NCBI GenBank assembly: GCA_946122785.1
Contig: CAMGYJ010000002.1
Location: forward strand, 56,259,703 to 56,323,702
Length of the DNA stretch: 64,000 nt
Direction of reading: 5' to 3'
Source: Linum tenue
Taxonomy: Eukaryota; Streptophyta; Magnoliopsida; Malpighiales; Linaceae
The notes beneath the pieces are model-generated. The model made no database searches, was not told the origin of the DNA, and saw nothing but the letters and a program-made list of their open reading frames with translations. Made by a program: the position numbers and the translations under genes. Shown here one piece after another: positions 38,562 to 49,542 of this stretch. Positions within the stretch are counted from its first letter, which is position 1; every line of letters starts with the position of its first letter.

Positions 38562-39429
38562 ATTGGCGCGCCAGATAGGGGGATCCAAGAAAACTGAGTG
38601 CGTCAAGACTGAACATATTCTATTAGGTGCTTGTTCGGTCTCCCCAAGTACTTGGGTCATTCGGCAGTGAAGATGAGTAGATCTGGAAAAAAAGGGAAGG
38701 CAGAGGGCGAAGAACCCAGTTTGCGGCGGCGGTCTTTTGAGGGGAATGATGTTGGCCTTGTTAGATTTGCACAAAGGAGAGGCTTCATCAAACCCACGCG
38801 AAAGAGGAAAGGCAGAGGGCGAGGAGCACAGTTTGTGGCGGCGCTAGTCGGTGAGAACGCCGACGCAGCTTCTCTTCGGGTGAAAGAAGGAGACAGATGG
38901 TCGTCTGTGTAAAGAAAAGGTAAACTCCCGTCTATGATTGTTGGTGGGTCATTTTGTGAGGAAACTGGTCGGGAAAGTTCATATTTGGCCCAATCCACCA
39001 TTAATTCTTCCTTCTAAACACAGATCGAAAAATCAAAATTTTCCTTTAATTTGGGTTCGTTGAATTGAGGGGGTCTTTTCTGTTCATCCTCATCATCCAT
39101 GTCCCCAACCACTTTCGTCTCGTCTTTCTCGAAAAGGCTTGGAGAAGCCTGAAACTTTTCTATTCCATCTGCTTCAGAAAAAAAAAGGAATATATAAGGA
39201 ATATATATGTGTTATATATATTGATAAGATTTGCAGAAGAAACTTGAAAAGAAAGAAGAAGTGGCGAGTTCCGTTCTTCCCTTGCAAAGATTTGCCTGGT
39301 TATTCATCCCCTACGGGTTTTTCCAGAAGGAGAGTTAAAAATATCTCAAATTCAGGCAATTATCACTGATCGGAGACAGATTGCGGCGCCGGAACTCTGA
39401 TGAGAAGGGATAAAAACCCTAGAGCGGCC

Positions 39430-39655
39430 ACCCATCAATTGTGAGGAGGGAAGGCGCCTACCGCTAGCGGGAAGTGTGAGCAAGCGCATGGGCGCATGGA
39501 CTTTGTGGGCCTGAGCCCAGCCATCCTAGCTATGCGCTCCTTGTCCAACCAAAAAAAAAAAAAAGAGAGCATGCGCCTACATCTGCAAGATTCGAACCAG
39601 GCGCCTTCATGAAGAAAGTTAGGCTCCAACACCATTAAGCTACATTATGAAGCTT
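39430..39655 (-). repeat. tRNA-like, SINE-like repeat
   Basis: On the minus strand, TAGCTTAATGGT (39642-39631) resembles a tRNA box A, and GGTTCGAATC (39598-39589) is a perfect box B about 40 nt further on. A T-run and an unrelated body follow. That is the head layout of a tRNA-derived SINE. A weaker similar block occurs at about 40970-41030. It cannot fold as a whole tRNA and lies inside the LTR element. Confidence 0.45.
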
Positions 39656-40350
39656 GTTCTAATGTCCCAGACAAGGGAATATACTAAGTTTGTGATGTAT
39701 GATGGAACGCTCCTATTTATCAAGTCATGGCCGAGGGGCCTAGATATCAAATTTATACACAATGCAACAACGCCTAGCAAGAATCAGACTCCCGACCCAG
39801 TGTTTGAAAAAGAAAAGTCGAAGTCGAATTTGTCAGACACGTGGATTGAATCTTGCATCCAGTCAACTTCAAGTCAAGCACTTTCACCAACAACAACAAG
39901 CAAAGCGAGATACGTGCCTGTTGTTGGTACCACAACTATATATTGCAGGAAATGCTCCTGTTGTAAAAGAGGTGCGCAACGCCTCAACGGACATTCGAAC
40001 ATGCGCCTCTAATTTTTTAGTAGAGCTTTGTCACCTCCCACCACATTATATTTTTGTTACAAGAGAGGAAACAACTGCAAGTCATTGAAGGAGCAAGACC
40101 CTTTACATCCCACCAAGAAACAAGTTAAGTACCCGCTTCTCTTAAGTTATTGCTTTATGTTCCTGAGTGCTATGTCATGATTTGAACTACTTCATTATTA
40201 GAAATTCTATGACAACATGCTATGCTCGCCTACATGCCGCTTATATCTTTCGTGATGCATATTGCTTTTACGTTGCCATCAAAATACTAGAAACATCGGC
40301 TTGATATTTGAGATACTCTCCACACTCAAATATAGTGTTTCATGGTTGGT

Positions 40351-40566
40351 AATACTCTCCGCGCCCAAATATAGCGCCCTCGATGGAAATACTCTTCGCG
40401 CCCAAATATAGCGCCCTCGATGGAAATACTCTTCGCGCCCAAATATAGCGCCCTCGATGGAAATACTCTCCGCGCCCAAATATAGCGCCCTCGATGAAAA
40501 TACTCTCCGCGCCCAAATATAGCGCCCTCGATGGAAATACTCTTCGCGGCCAAATATAGTGCCTAT
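40351..40566. repeat. 36-bp minisatellite, six copies
   Basis: The unit begins AATACTCTYCGCGCCCAAAT and repeats at exactly 36 bp from 40351, with only one or two changes per copy. It lies in the interior of the young LTR element. The period is a multiple of three, so several frames stay open through it. Confidence 0.9.
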
Positions 40567-41791
40567 GATTGGAAATAATAGTTGCTCCAAGATCTAGTGC
40601 CTAAAGTGTATAGTTCATCATAGAAATCGTAGTGCATGTTATGTCTGCCAGTTCTATAAATGAGACATCAATCATTTATGGAAGCATGCAACTAGGGCGC
40701 TTAATATATGAGAGCAATGTGATCTTTTGGGTAGTTCGTGAGTAGCTGGAATGAGGCGCATGGCTTGTATTATTCCACCTTTCATCTTATAGTTTTTGGG
40801 AGATAAGTGGCATAAGAAAATGGGGTCTGAAGCAATACGAATTTGGAAGGAAAAAAGAAAAACAACATGCTTAGGTCTCTTTTGCTTTGCTTTCAAAGGA
40901 GTAGGCGCCCATTTAAGCTTAGACAAGAAGATGGTACTCCAAGCTCCGCCCATCACACATTGAATGCTTGCAAAGACTCAAACTAGGCGCATTAAAAAAA
41001 TAATGTCTTGACTACCAGGCTACCAGTCTAAATGGCGATCATGTGGTCAATTAAGGACCACTTGTCTTGTTCACATACAAAAACACAAGTGCTGGAATTG
41101 AAATCCATCTGAGTACCCTGTGGAGATAAGCATGCATTGCCGATAGAATGCACTGCAATTTTATAACTTATGAGGGAACACATCCTTATTCAGCATGGGT
41201 TATCTTGGCGACATACACATACGAGGAAGCATATCAAGAGATAAGTTAAGTATTTCCTATCATTATTCGAGTTATCTTCGTAACCAATGCATGAGTCAAA
41301 TTCTAGTACACTACTTCGTATTTGCATGATTATTTTCGTTATTTAGTTAAGGTGACATTGGTGAACAAAATACCAACGGATCTTATGTCAAATTTGGTAA
41401 GTCGGGAACTTTAATTAGTCGTCCAGTGCACCACTAGACGCCTAACTGGGGGACAATTGGGGATAACATGCGCATGCATATTCAGGATTATTATAAGGCA
41501 AACAAATCTTTAATTAGGTGTCTAAAACGCCATAACCATGTTAGATGTCAGAACTGCAATAGTTAATCCTTAATCATGTTATGAGTCACATTATGTTACG
41601 TAGTTCTTTTTCTACATGGTTCTTGCTCCAAATTATTAAGCTATTATGATCATGGGGGCATGGATAAGTTAGCCGGGGGACAAGAAGTGCATACACGTCA
41701 TACGCCAGAAGCAAAACACAAAGGATGCGAAAACATAAAGGATTTTAGTTAGGCATCCAATATACTATTGGATACCTAACTGGGGGACAAT

Positions 41792-42051
41792 TGTTGGACC
41801 CGTAAATATGACACGGCTCAACTCGAACAATAGCCGTAATCCACAAGCGCAGATGGGCCAAAGCCCACAAAGACCCAATGAAAGCCCAATGAAGGATGAC
41901 AAGGCTTAACCTATAAATATACCTTTAGGTCTTCCAAGGAAGGGATCTCTTCTTCTCCTCTTCTCACTTTGACATATGACTTCTCTCTCTACACTATCTC
42001 TCTCTACCCATGCTTTCCATGTCGGAGCTTTCTTGTTTCTTGGCTGAAACA
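41792..42051 (+). promoter_or_regulatory. 3' LTR with TATA box facing the MSRA gene
   Basis: The LTR carries TATAAATA at 41912-41919 in the same orientation as the downstream MSRA gene. Its end is 166 bp before the MSRA start codon. Transcription started about 30 bp after this box would run through MSRA. Short upstream reading frames (one starting at about 41977) would lie in such a leader. Confidence 0.7.
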
Positions 42052-42217
42052 AATTTGATTACGTGGCATGTTTTGATTGGGATGGTGCATAGGTTAGGTA
42101 GTGCACCGGGTGCTTCCAATAAATTTCTCTAGTTCCTTCCGGCCAACGTATCTTCTCAATCCCCCGCAAATTAACTTTTAACCGGACACGTCACTCACAC
42201 TGCCAAAAGGACGAAAT

Positions 42218-43699
42218 ATGCTCCACAAAGTAGCAGCCGTCTCCACCACCGCCACCTCGCCGATCCTTGTACTCCCCGCCTCCGCCACCGCCTCTTCTTC
42301 CTCCGCTCTTTCCAACCCATTCCTCGCTTTCCCCAAAAGACTCAAACTTTTCACTAAAAACCCCTTCTCCATCCCTCAATCTTCCAGACCCATCTCTTAT
42401 TCCCAGCCCACCATGAACATCCTCAACAAACTCGGTTTCGGCTTCCGGTCGCCCGACCCTTCCACCATGGACCCGACGATTCCCCAGAGCCCAGACGATG
42501 ATGTTCCTGCCCCTGGCCAGCAGTTCGCCCAATTCGGAGCTGGGTGCTTCTGGGGAGTCGAATTGGCGTTTCAGAGGGTTTCCGGCGTTACCAAGACCGA
42601 GGTCGGGTACTCTCAGGGTTTCCTCCACAATCCCACATACGAGGACATCTGTACCGGTACTACCAACCATTCTGAGGTGGTTAGGGTTCAGTTTGATCCG
42701 AAAGAGTGTAGCTACGATGCTCTGCTCGATGTGTTCTGGGCTAGACACGACCCGACTACCATGAATCGACAGGTTTGTTTGTATCTTTTTTGTTTATCGG
42801 TTGTAGTTGAATCGGGGTTAAATTTTCTTGTATAGTTCTTCAGATGGTTAGCAGGTCTTGAGGCTCGTTAGAATATCTCTGGTTGCAGAACTGGGTCACG
42901 TCTGTTTTTGTGGTTGTTGGATGTGATCTACATCTATTTTAGGGGAAGCTTGTGAGTCCTTGAAGAGATAGCTGGATATCTAGTTTTGGTATGGTAGAGA
43001 ATGAATTCTGTAAGCTGAAATCCCCGCTGGCTGATGCAAAGGAATCAGTTAGATTGGATTGCTATAGCTCCAATTTTTCGTATTTTAAGCGCTTGGCTCA
43101 GTGTTGATAGATAAACTCGGTAGCTCCTTGTAACCGCTTAGGAATGGACACAACTTGATATCGGTCTCGTGAAAATTAGCAGCTTCTGGTTGTTCAGAAT
43201 GCCTCTCCGGCTATGCTCTCAATGTTGGTTCCTCTTGTATCACTGGACATAGGATCATAGAAGTTGTAGGGCTGGTGATATCAGGCCATTCTGTTCAAGT
43301 ACGGCGAAAAAGCGTTACACTTCTTGTTTCAATGCCCTTCCATATCACCATCCAGTTTTCTCCTCTAAAACTGTAATGGTACTGTTATTCACTAATTATC
43401 TGAACTTGTCGCTGAATCTGATATGTGTTGGTGGTCGATGCTGGCAGGGAAATGATGTGGGAACACAGTACAGATCCGGGATATACTACTACACACCAGA
43501 GCAGGAGAAAGCTGCAAAGGAGTCGATGGAACGACATCAGAAACTCTTCAACAGGAAGATAGTCACGGAGATTTTGCCAGCCAAGAAGTTTTACCGAGCT
43601 GAAGAATACCACCAGCAGTACCTTGCTAAAGGAGGGCGTTTTGGTTTCAAGCAGTCCACTGAAAAGGGCTGCAACGATCCAATCAAATGCTATGGTTAA
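42218..43699 (+). CDS. MSRA: Peptide methionine-S-sulfoxide reductase A, plastid type
   Basis: The enzyme reduces methionine-S-sulfoxide in proteins, repairing oxidative damage, and is recycled by thioredoxin. Exons 42218-42772 and 43448-43699 join in frame over a GT-AG intron to give 268 residues. Residues 1 to about 65 are Ser/Ala/Pro-rich and basic without acidic residues, like a plastid transit peptide. The catalytic motif GCFWG has Cys110. Resolving cysteines are Cys260 and Cys266 in the C-terminal tail ([11 protein letters not shown]), as in plant MSRA. A second in-frame start, Met66 at 42413, begins [10 protein letters not shown], the way cytosolic plant MSRAs begin, so a shorter cytosolic form is possible. 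All key residues are intact. A young LTR retrotransposon ends 166 bp upstream and may replace or disturb the native promoter. Confidence 0.95.
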
Positions 43700-44212
43700 A
43701 GGCAGACAATTGCCAATGACAGGCGGCTGGACTTGAGGTTGAATTATCTTCTTCATGCCTTAGAGTTGTTCATATTTGAATATATGATTAAGCTTGTCTA
43801 TAATGGAGTCATGATATTGTATATGACCGCTCGAGAAGCGCAGCACATAAAACCATTTTAGCTATGGTGCAAATTGTGAGTACTGTGTACTGGTTCTGTC
43901 AAGGCGACAATCAGTTTTATATGCAGGAAAATAAGCAATGTAATTTGTGAGCCAGTATACTTGCCTCATACTACATTGCTTCTGCCGCTTCTTGTTTGTA
44001 TAGTATGATTTTTATTGCAGGAGAAGCACAGGCCATGTCACGGCATAAATACCTATTTTGAATTAATTATTTAGTATCCAGAACGTATTTTAATTGTGGA
44101 CATAATTACACGTTATTCATTCTTTATGGAAAAGACAATATTATGAGTTTTCTGCTTCTATAAATAGAGAACTATCAACCTTTTTTATACACCAATTTGC
44201 AGAGCATAAATA
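43700..44212. other. MSRA 3' region
   Basis: This holds the presumed 3' untranslated region of MSRA and AT-rich spacer. No other gene is seen. Confidence 0.5.
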
Positions 44213-44220
44213 CAAGAGAG

Positions 44221-45177
44221 TAGGGGTGATAATCGGTGACCGGTTAGTCGGCCAACCGAAAAACCGAACCGAAAGATCGGTTTATTGGTTAACCGAAAAT
44301 CGAAAAATAAGATCTCGGTGTCGGTGTCGGTTGACCCATTTGGAGTTATTCGCTAACCGGCGGTTATCGGTTGCTAACCGACGATTATCGGTTGCTAACC
44401 GATCTAACCGACCAACCATCCCTTTGATCTCTCGCTGCCCCCAACTCCTTCATCCTCCCGATCCCCACCTTCCTCTACCTCTCCGCCCAGCTCCTTCCTT
44501 CCGATCCAGGCATCAAATCTTCCTCTAACTCAAAGCCAACATCTTTCCTTCCTCTAAATCGTCCTCGCCTCCCCTTCTCCACCAAAATCCCACACAAACC
44601 CTAAATCCTTTCCATCTCAATTCTCCCAAATTCTGACCTCGCCACCCCTTATCTTTGCTCCGACGGCGGCACTTGCGAGACTGCAAAATTGCTTGCGAAA
44701 CCCTCGTAGACGACGCCAATAAATCCATCTCGTAGTCGTCGACGCCGCCCCGTCTACCTTGCCGTCTCTAATCGGAATCGCAGGCTCGCCTTAGTCCTTC
44801 ACATCGAAATCTGCCATGGCCTTCTTCCTCTACCTCTTTGACTTCCAGTGACATGCATGAGCATGGCAAGGAGCGCCCACACCAGACACCACCACTGAAG
44901 CGCCGCCATTCACATCCCCACTCCGCCGCGCATCAGTCCAATCACACAAATCGCCGTTGTCCACATCCTCACCTTGCCCGTCGCTCCGACTCCCCAATTT
45001 CCAGGCCTTCTCGGCTAACCGCCCATCCCACCGAAACCGTCGGCTGCGGTTATCGGCTAACCAATAGTGCAGTCGGTGTCGGTGACGGTGACGGTTGGGG
45101 ATTTCACCTCCTTCTCGGCGTCGGCTAACCGACTTTGCGGTTCGGTTAAAACCGAAACCGCACCACTAACAGCCCTA
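44221..45177. mobile_element. hAT-type element, 957 bp, with gene-like filling
   Basis: The ends are TAGGGGTGATAATCGG and, inverted, a less exact CCACTAACAGCCCTA. Flanks 44213-44220 and 45178-45185 are both CAAGAGAG, an exact 8-bp duplication. Subterminal blocks repeat GGTTATCGG and CTAACCG words. The middle (about 44430-45040) is GC- and pyrimidine-rich, looks like plant exon or leader sequence, and is open in several frames, but no domain is recognised. It may be captured host DNA. Confidence 0.88.
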
Positions 45178-45371
45178 CAAGAGAGAGTGAGATTCAGAGA
45201 ACTTCGGTTTTTGCACGAATCTGTCGAGCAACGAGAGTGGTTGTGTTATCCTGGAGGCGACCGACTAATAGTCTGTTGTGCACATAACGAGGTAGTGTCG
45301 CAAACGCCTTAAAGATGACGAACTAGTACACGACTCAGTCAGATCAATAACCTTAATTTTATGTTCATTTT

Positions 45372-45630
45372 TTATCGTTTCAGTTTGGTCATTGGTTTGT
45401 GGATGATAAGTTGTGGAATAGTAGATGTCTGTCTATTGGAGACTGAAGACCCAGTCCAAAATCGCTCATGAAGGTGGAAATCTCGATAACAAACAATGGT
45501 GGAAGGCATCCCATGATATTTGAAAACTTCATCGAAGAACACTTGGGCAACTTCCGCAACGGTGTAGGGATGCTTCAAGCAAAAACAAAATGCAGATTTA
45601 GTAAACCGGTCCACTACCATCAAGAGTAGA
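45372..45630 (-). pseudogene. Ty3/Gypsy integrase core fragment
   Basis: The minus-strand reading starts VVDRFTKSAFCFCLKHPYT, then FKYHGMPSTIV and a damaged Asp-Arg-Asp segment. This is the first half of a Gypsy integrase core with its first catalytic Asp. It stops after about 80 residues and abuts Copia sequence, so it is an isolated fragment. Confidence 0.8.
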
Positions 45631-45639
45631 GTCCATCCG

Positions 45640-46883
45640 CAGCGAGGCCTCGATATAACTCAGTCGATATGCGACGGTCCTTGATAACAAAATGAGAGGG
45701 AAAAATTCAACGGATATAGGATTAGTGCCAGTGAGAGAGCTAATAGAAAGCAGGCTGTATGGAGCAATTGGGACGCGGAGAATATTTTTCAAAGTAAGAG
45801 ACATATGAGATAAGTAAGCACGAGATGAACCAGAGTGAGTAATGGGAAGAGAGTTGTTGTTGCCAAACATGACCTGATCATCGCCATTGTATTCGGAGTG
45901 ATGGCCTAAATTGTCCAAATCTAATGTTAGATGATGATTGGTATCCAAATCAAGGAGCCATTGCTGTGGATTAAAAGGTTGGGCTGGACTGGAAGCCATA
46001 TGGGCATGAGGACCAGAGAGAGGGCGAGACGGGCCAAAGGAAGAGGAATGATGGGAGCTGGGGGCGGCAGGAGGGGTTGGGCCACTGGAGAAGATTGGGA
46101 CTGGGCAATTAGAGCGAATATGATCACGCCCACCGCAATTATGACAGACCACATGTTGATTTTTTGGCCACCCAAGCACTCCAGATTTTGGACTAGTTAA
46201 CCTCCTAGAAGGAAAAGAAGAAAGAAGATTAGAGGAGTCGCCTTGTCGGGAAGCGGGGCGACCACGCCCACGATCGCCACGGCCCTGAATTCCCCCGGCG
46301 GTCGAGAAGAAGGTCGACGGCGCCGACGAATCCAGACGCGATGAATACTTCTACAGCTATGACTCTTCGCTCAGCAACAAGGAATGAAAATCTTCAAAGG
46401 TAACGGGCTCCATCTTGGCTTCAATATTGCGGGTGAACGGTCGATACTACTCTCCTAGTCCATCAAGGATCCAGCTCACGAGATCGTCAGTAGAGACAAG
46501 CGCCCCTAGCACGGCCAATTGATCTGCAGCAGTCTTTGCCCTATGAAGATAAGAATGAATGGAATATGTACCTCGATTGAGGTTCGGAAGAGATTTGGTG
46601 AGTTGTCGGAGTTGTGCCATCAACATGCCCCATGAGACAATGACACCCGTGAATAGGAAGAAGCTGAGCTTGCCAGAGAAGGTAATTGTTCAAAGTGAGC
46701 TTTATTGGGAGTTGCAGATTAGTAGGAAGAGCAAGGGCCGGTGCAGAAGAAAACAGAGGCCAGCCGTGGTGGACAATTGAGGAGATTCGGTTGACATTAT
46801 GTAGCATGAAAAAGGAATAAGAGAGGGGAAAAAAAAGGGAGATGACTCGGTAGAGTATAAGATAGCTCTGATACCATAAAAGC
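45640..46883 (-). pseudogene. Copia gag-protease remnant
   Basis: On the minus strand, gag starts near 46800 (LTLNNYLLWQAQLLPI) and continues in pieces to a zinc knuckle near 46150-46110 (Cys-x2-Cys-Gly-Gly-x-Asp-His-x4-Cys). A protease-like region follows around 45990-45680, in which the active Asp-Ser-Gly has become Asp-Thr-Asn. GTTTTGGTATC-like primer text is represented by TGGTATCAGAGC at about 46876-46865, pairing with initiator tRNA-Met. Stops interrupt the frame. The element is truncated where Gypsy sequence begins at about 45630. Confidence 0.75.
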
Positions 46884-47036
46884 TTCAACAATCACTAAGT
46901 TTGTATTATTGTATAATGGTATTTTTAATACATATGGCAGCGGTATATAAAGAACAGAACCAACAGAACAGAGAATGTGCAGGGCCACTAACAGCAAGCC
47001 AAACGATAGCACAAACAAGAGAGAGAGAGAGAGAAC
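46884..47036 (-). repeat. Short Copia 5' LTR remnant
   Basis: This sequence lies just upstream (minus strand) of the Copia primer site. It contains TATATA-like text and ends in a (GA)n tract at 47020-47034. It is probably the 5' LTR of the neighbouring gag remnant, but no 3' copy is in the window. Confidence 0.45.
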
Positions 47037-47046
47037 GTGAGCATAG

Positions 47047-47462
47047 AGTACTCCGCCCTCTCTCCTATTTCTTGGGCATCGAGGTCCATCAGTCCAACTT
47101 CCCCATTGTTCTCGGCCAGAGAAAGTTAATACAGGAGCTTCTTGGCCGGGCAAAAATGATGACTACTAATGCCATATCTACTTTATCTACCATTGACATT
47201 ATCCAGCAAAGTGCCCTCGCCACTTCGCCCATGTTCGCTAATCCAACTCTCTACCGAAGTCTGGTTGGGCGTTTCCAATACCTTAGTTTCACCAGGCTTT
47301 ATATATCCTTCTCTGTCAATCACGTCTCTCAATTTCAACATTCACCCACGGATAATCATTGTGCTGCGCTTAAGCACAATTTGCGCTATCTCAAGGGCAC
47401 AGCTGATCGAGGTTTGGATATTTCTCGCTCTCATTCTCTCCATATACTCGAATATATGAGTG
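47047..47462 (+). pseudogene. Copia reverse transcriptase C-terminal fragment
   Basis: The plus strand reads LSYFLGIEVHQ, GQRKLIQELL, LYRSLVGRFQYLS and LRYLKGTADRGLDI. This is the thumb and connection region after the YVDD site of Copia reverse transcriptase. It runs opposite to the neighbouring gag remnant, so the two are not one simple element. A stop follows at 47468. Confidence 0.8.
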
Positions 47463-48873
47463 TAGCATAAGCTCGTGCAACATGCTCTGTAGTCTCTGGG
47501 GTAGCATCTATCGACAGCGTACCTAATTTATCCCTAAGCCAATTCATCCTAACCACCTCACTGCAATAATTAGTATGAGCTCATCCTAACAATCTCACAC
47601 ACGTTCATTTGATATGTCTAGTATAACGTAATCACCGTGGATCAATTAACCAATCAATGCCACTTCCGATACATAGGCTTTTGGTATAGATTTTAGAGAT
47701 AGATCTTGATCATATAATAAGGAAGATTAATTTATGTTCAATATTTCAAATCTTTTATTGAGTCCTTATTTGTTTGCATATATAATTCCTTTGAGCTCTT
47801 GAAAGCTTTGAGAGGTACAAAGGAATTTCTAAACTGCTTTGTTTGGATGGAAACAATAACAAACAAACAATTCTAAACAAGGACAATAAAGTCAATGATA
47901 TCTCATACTCACAAGCAGTTTAGATGAAAACAATAACATTCCAAATTCTTGATTTTATAAAATTCTGATTTTAACCAAAACCCTTATTTTTAAATCCATG
48001 AAGCAAACAACCCCTAAAACTTTTATGCTAAATCCAAGTTTCCATTAGTTCCCAAACAATCTATATACGTGAAAAATATGAATTGATAGTCAGATTCATA
48101 CTTAATCTATTCCTTTAGAGATAGGGTAAATAGTGAATTTTTATGAATATAAAAATTAACATGTGTACATTGAGTTGCTGACCAAACCACCCTAAACATG
48201 CCATCGGCCGACTCTACCCACCACACCTGACTTCTTTCCAATGTTGTCCAAACCTGACCGAACATCGATCCGAATTAGTGAGAGGTTCAATGTTTATCGG
48301 TCGTAATTAACCGATATTACAAACCGGTCATAAAACGGGCAACATACAAAGCGTGCTGATATCTTGGAGTCGATGGAGATTGAAAAGGCTTTTTATAGGG
48401 AACATCAATTAAAAGGAAAGCAGAGACATATTCCCCAAATACATTAATTGAAAGGGTTTTCTAGGGAACATTAATTAAAAATTGAAATGCCAAAGAAAGA
48501 AGTGGGTGGGTGGTTATTGAACTTAAATTATTTAAACAGTGGAACAAAATGGAGCCTATTGCGGGAAACCGAACAAACTCTCGTAGAAGCAAACACATTG
48601 ATTTGGGCGGGGATTTATTGTTTTTTATATTTAATCGGGAAAGTAAAAATTTTAGAATGTTGGAGTTTCAAACCGTCTCATCAGTTTCGCCGGATTTGGG
48701 CGTAACCCGCTCGATCAGTTTTCTTGCCGTTTTGAGCCTTCCGGGACCAGAATGTTGGCCGGCTTTAATAACACTGCTTCTCCCACTCCTAGAAAAAGGG
48801 AACCCAGCTCAAGGGAAACTAACCAAGCAAATACGAAATTCAATGGAAATAAACAATTGCAGCAATGACCATG
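47463..48873. other. No gene recognised
   Basis: AT-rich sequence with only short chance frames (for example 48487-48884). No motif or repeat boundary was found. Confidence 0.45.
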
Positions 48874-48878
48874 AAAAC

Positions 48879-49542
48879 TGTTGAGAAACGGGGCAGCAAC
48901 CACAAGCAAGAATAGAATGCACAAGACACGATTTTTACGTGGAAAACCCAAATCGGGAAAAACCACGGGACATTTGTCCAAACCACTCCACTAGACTTTG
49001 GTGGGATCACAAGTCCTCTCTAGACTATCTAGAGGATTACAAACATCTCAAGAACACCCTTCTTGGATCAACAATCAACCACAATAGCTCTCACCAACAT
49101 GGTGGATAACTAGAACAAGAACAAGACAAAGAGAGGTTTAGAGATACCAAAAAACAGATTCATACACCTTCTGTCCAGCAGCTATTCCCGACGAACTAGA
49201 GCTCAGAATGACTATCCCTCCTATCAGAATGATGCTCAGACAATTGTGAACCCACTGTCCAAATTTCAAGACGATCCAACGGTTAAATCTTCCAGAACAC
49301 TCACTTGAACAGGCTGCCCTGCTAAAGAAACGAAAAACTGCAGCTCTTTCTCTTTCCTCTCTTTTTCCTTATATCTTCTCTTTTCTTATTCTCTCTCTAG
49401 AAAATGAAAGGCTGGCTCCTCTTTCCACTTTTGACTAGACAATAACTCTCTATTTTGAAAATAGAGGATCTTCTAGAAACCAACCAAAACTCAAACTCAA
49501 ACAGGTTAATCCAACCACCATATGAGTTGGACCAACCCAATA
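48879..49542 (-). repeat. Copia 3' LTR
   Basis: 664 bp. It is the left copy of the pair, alike in order to 52818-53461 but with many substitutions and small indels. Confidence 0.9.

Larger units (their letters stand above)
38302..42051 (+). mobile_element. Young non-autonomous LTR retrotransposon, 3.75 kb
   Basis: Two 260-bp LTRs (38302-38561 and 41792-42051) run TGTTGGACCC to GGCTGAAACA, and I read them as identical. The flanks 38297-38301 and 42052-42056 are both AATTT, a 5-bp target duplication. A primer-site-like sequence TTGGCGCGCCAGATAGG follows the left LTR, and a purine-rich CTGGGGGACAA precedes the right one. The interior has no gag or pol domain and is filled with repeats. It is therefore a LARD/TRIM-like element mobilised in trans. 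Identical LTRs mean recent insertion. Confidence 0.93.

Noticed and set aside
39571..39655. A tRNA gene on the minus strand
   Set aside because: Box A and box B words are present, but no acceptor stem or anticodon arm closes, so it is treated as a tRNA-like repeat.
40351..40566. Regular repeats resembling a CRISPR array
   Set aside because: The units are contiguous with no unique spacers, lie inside an LTR retrotransposon, and the genome is a plant.
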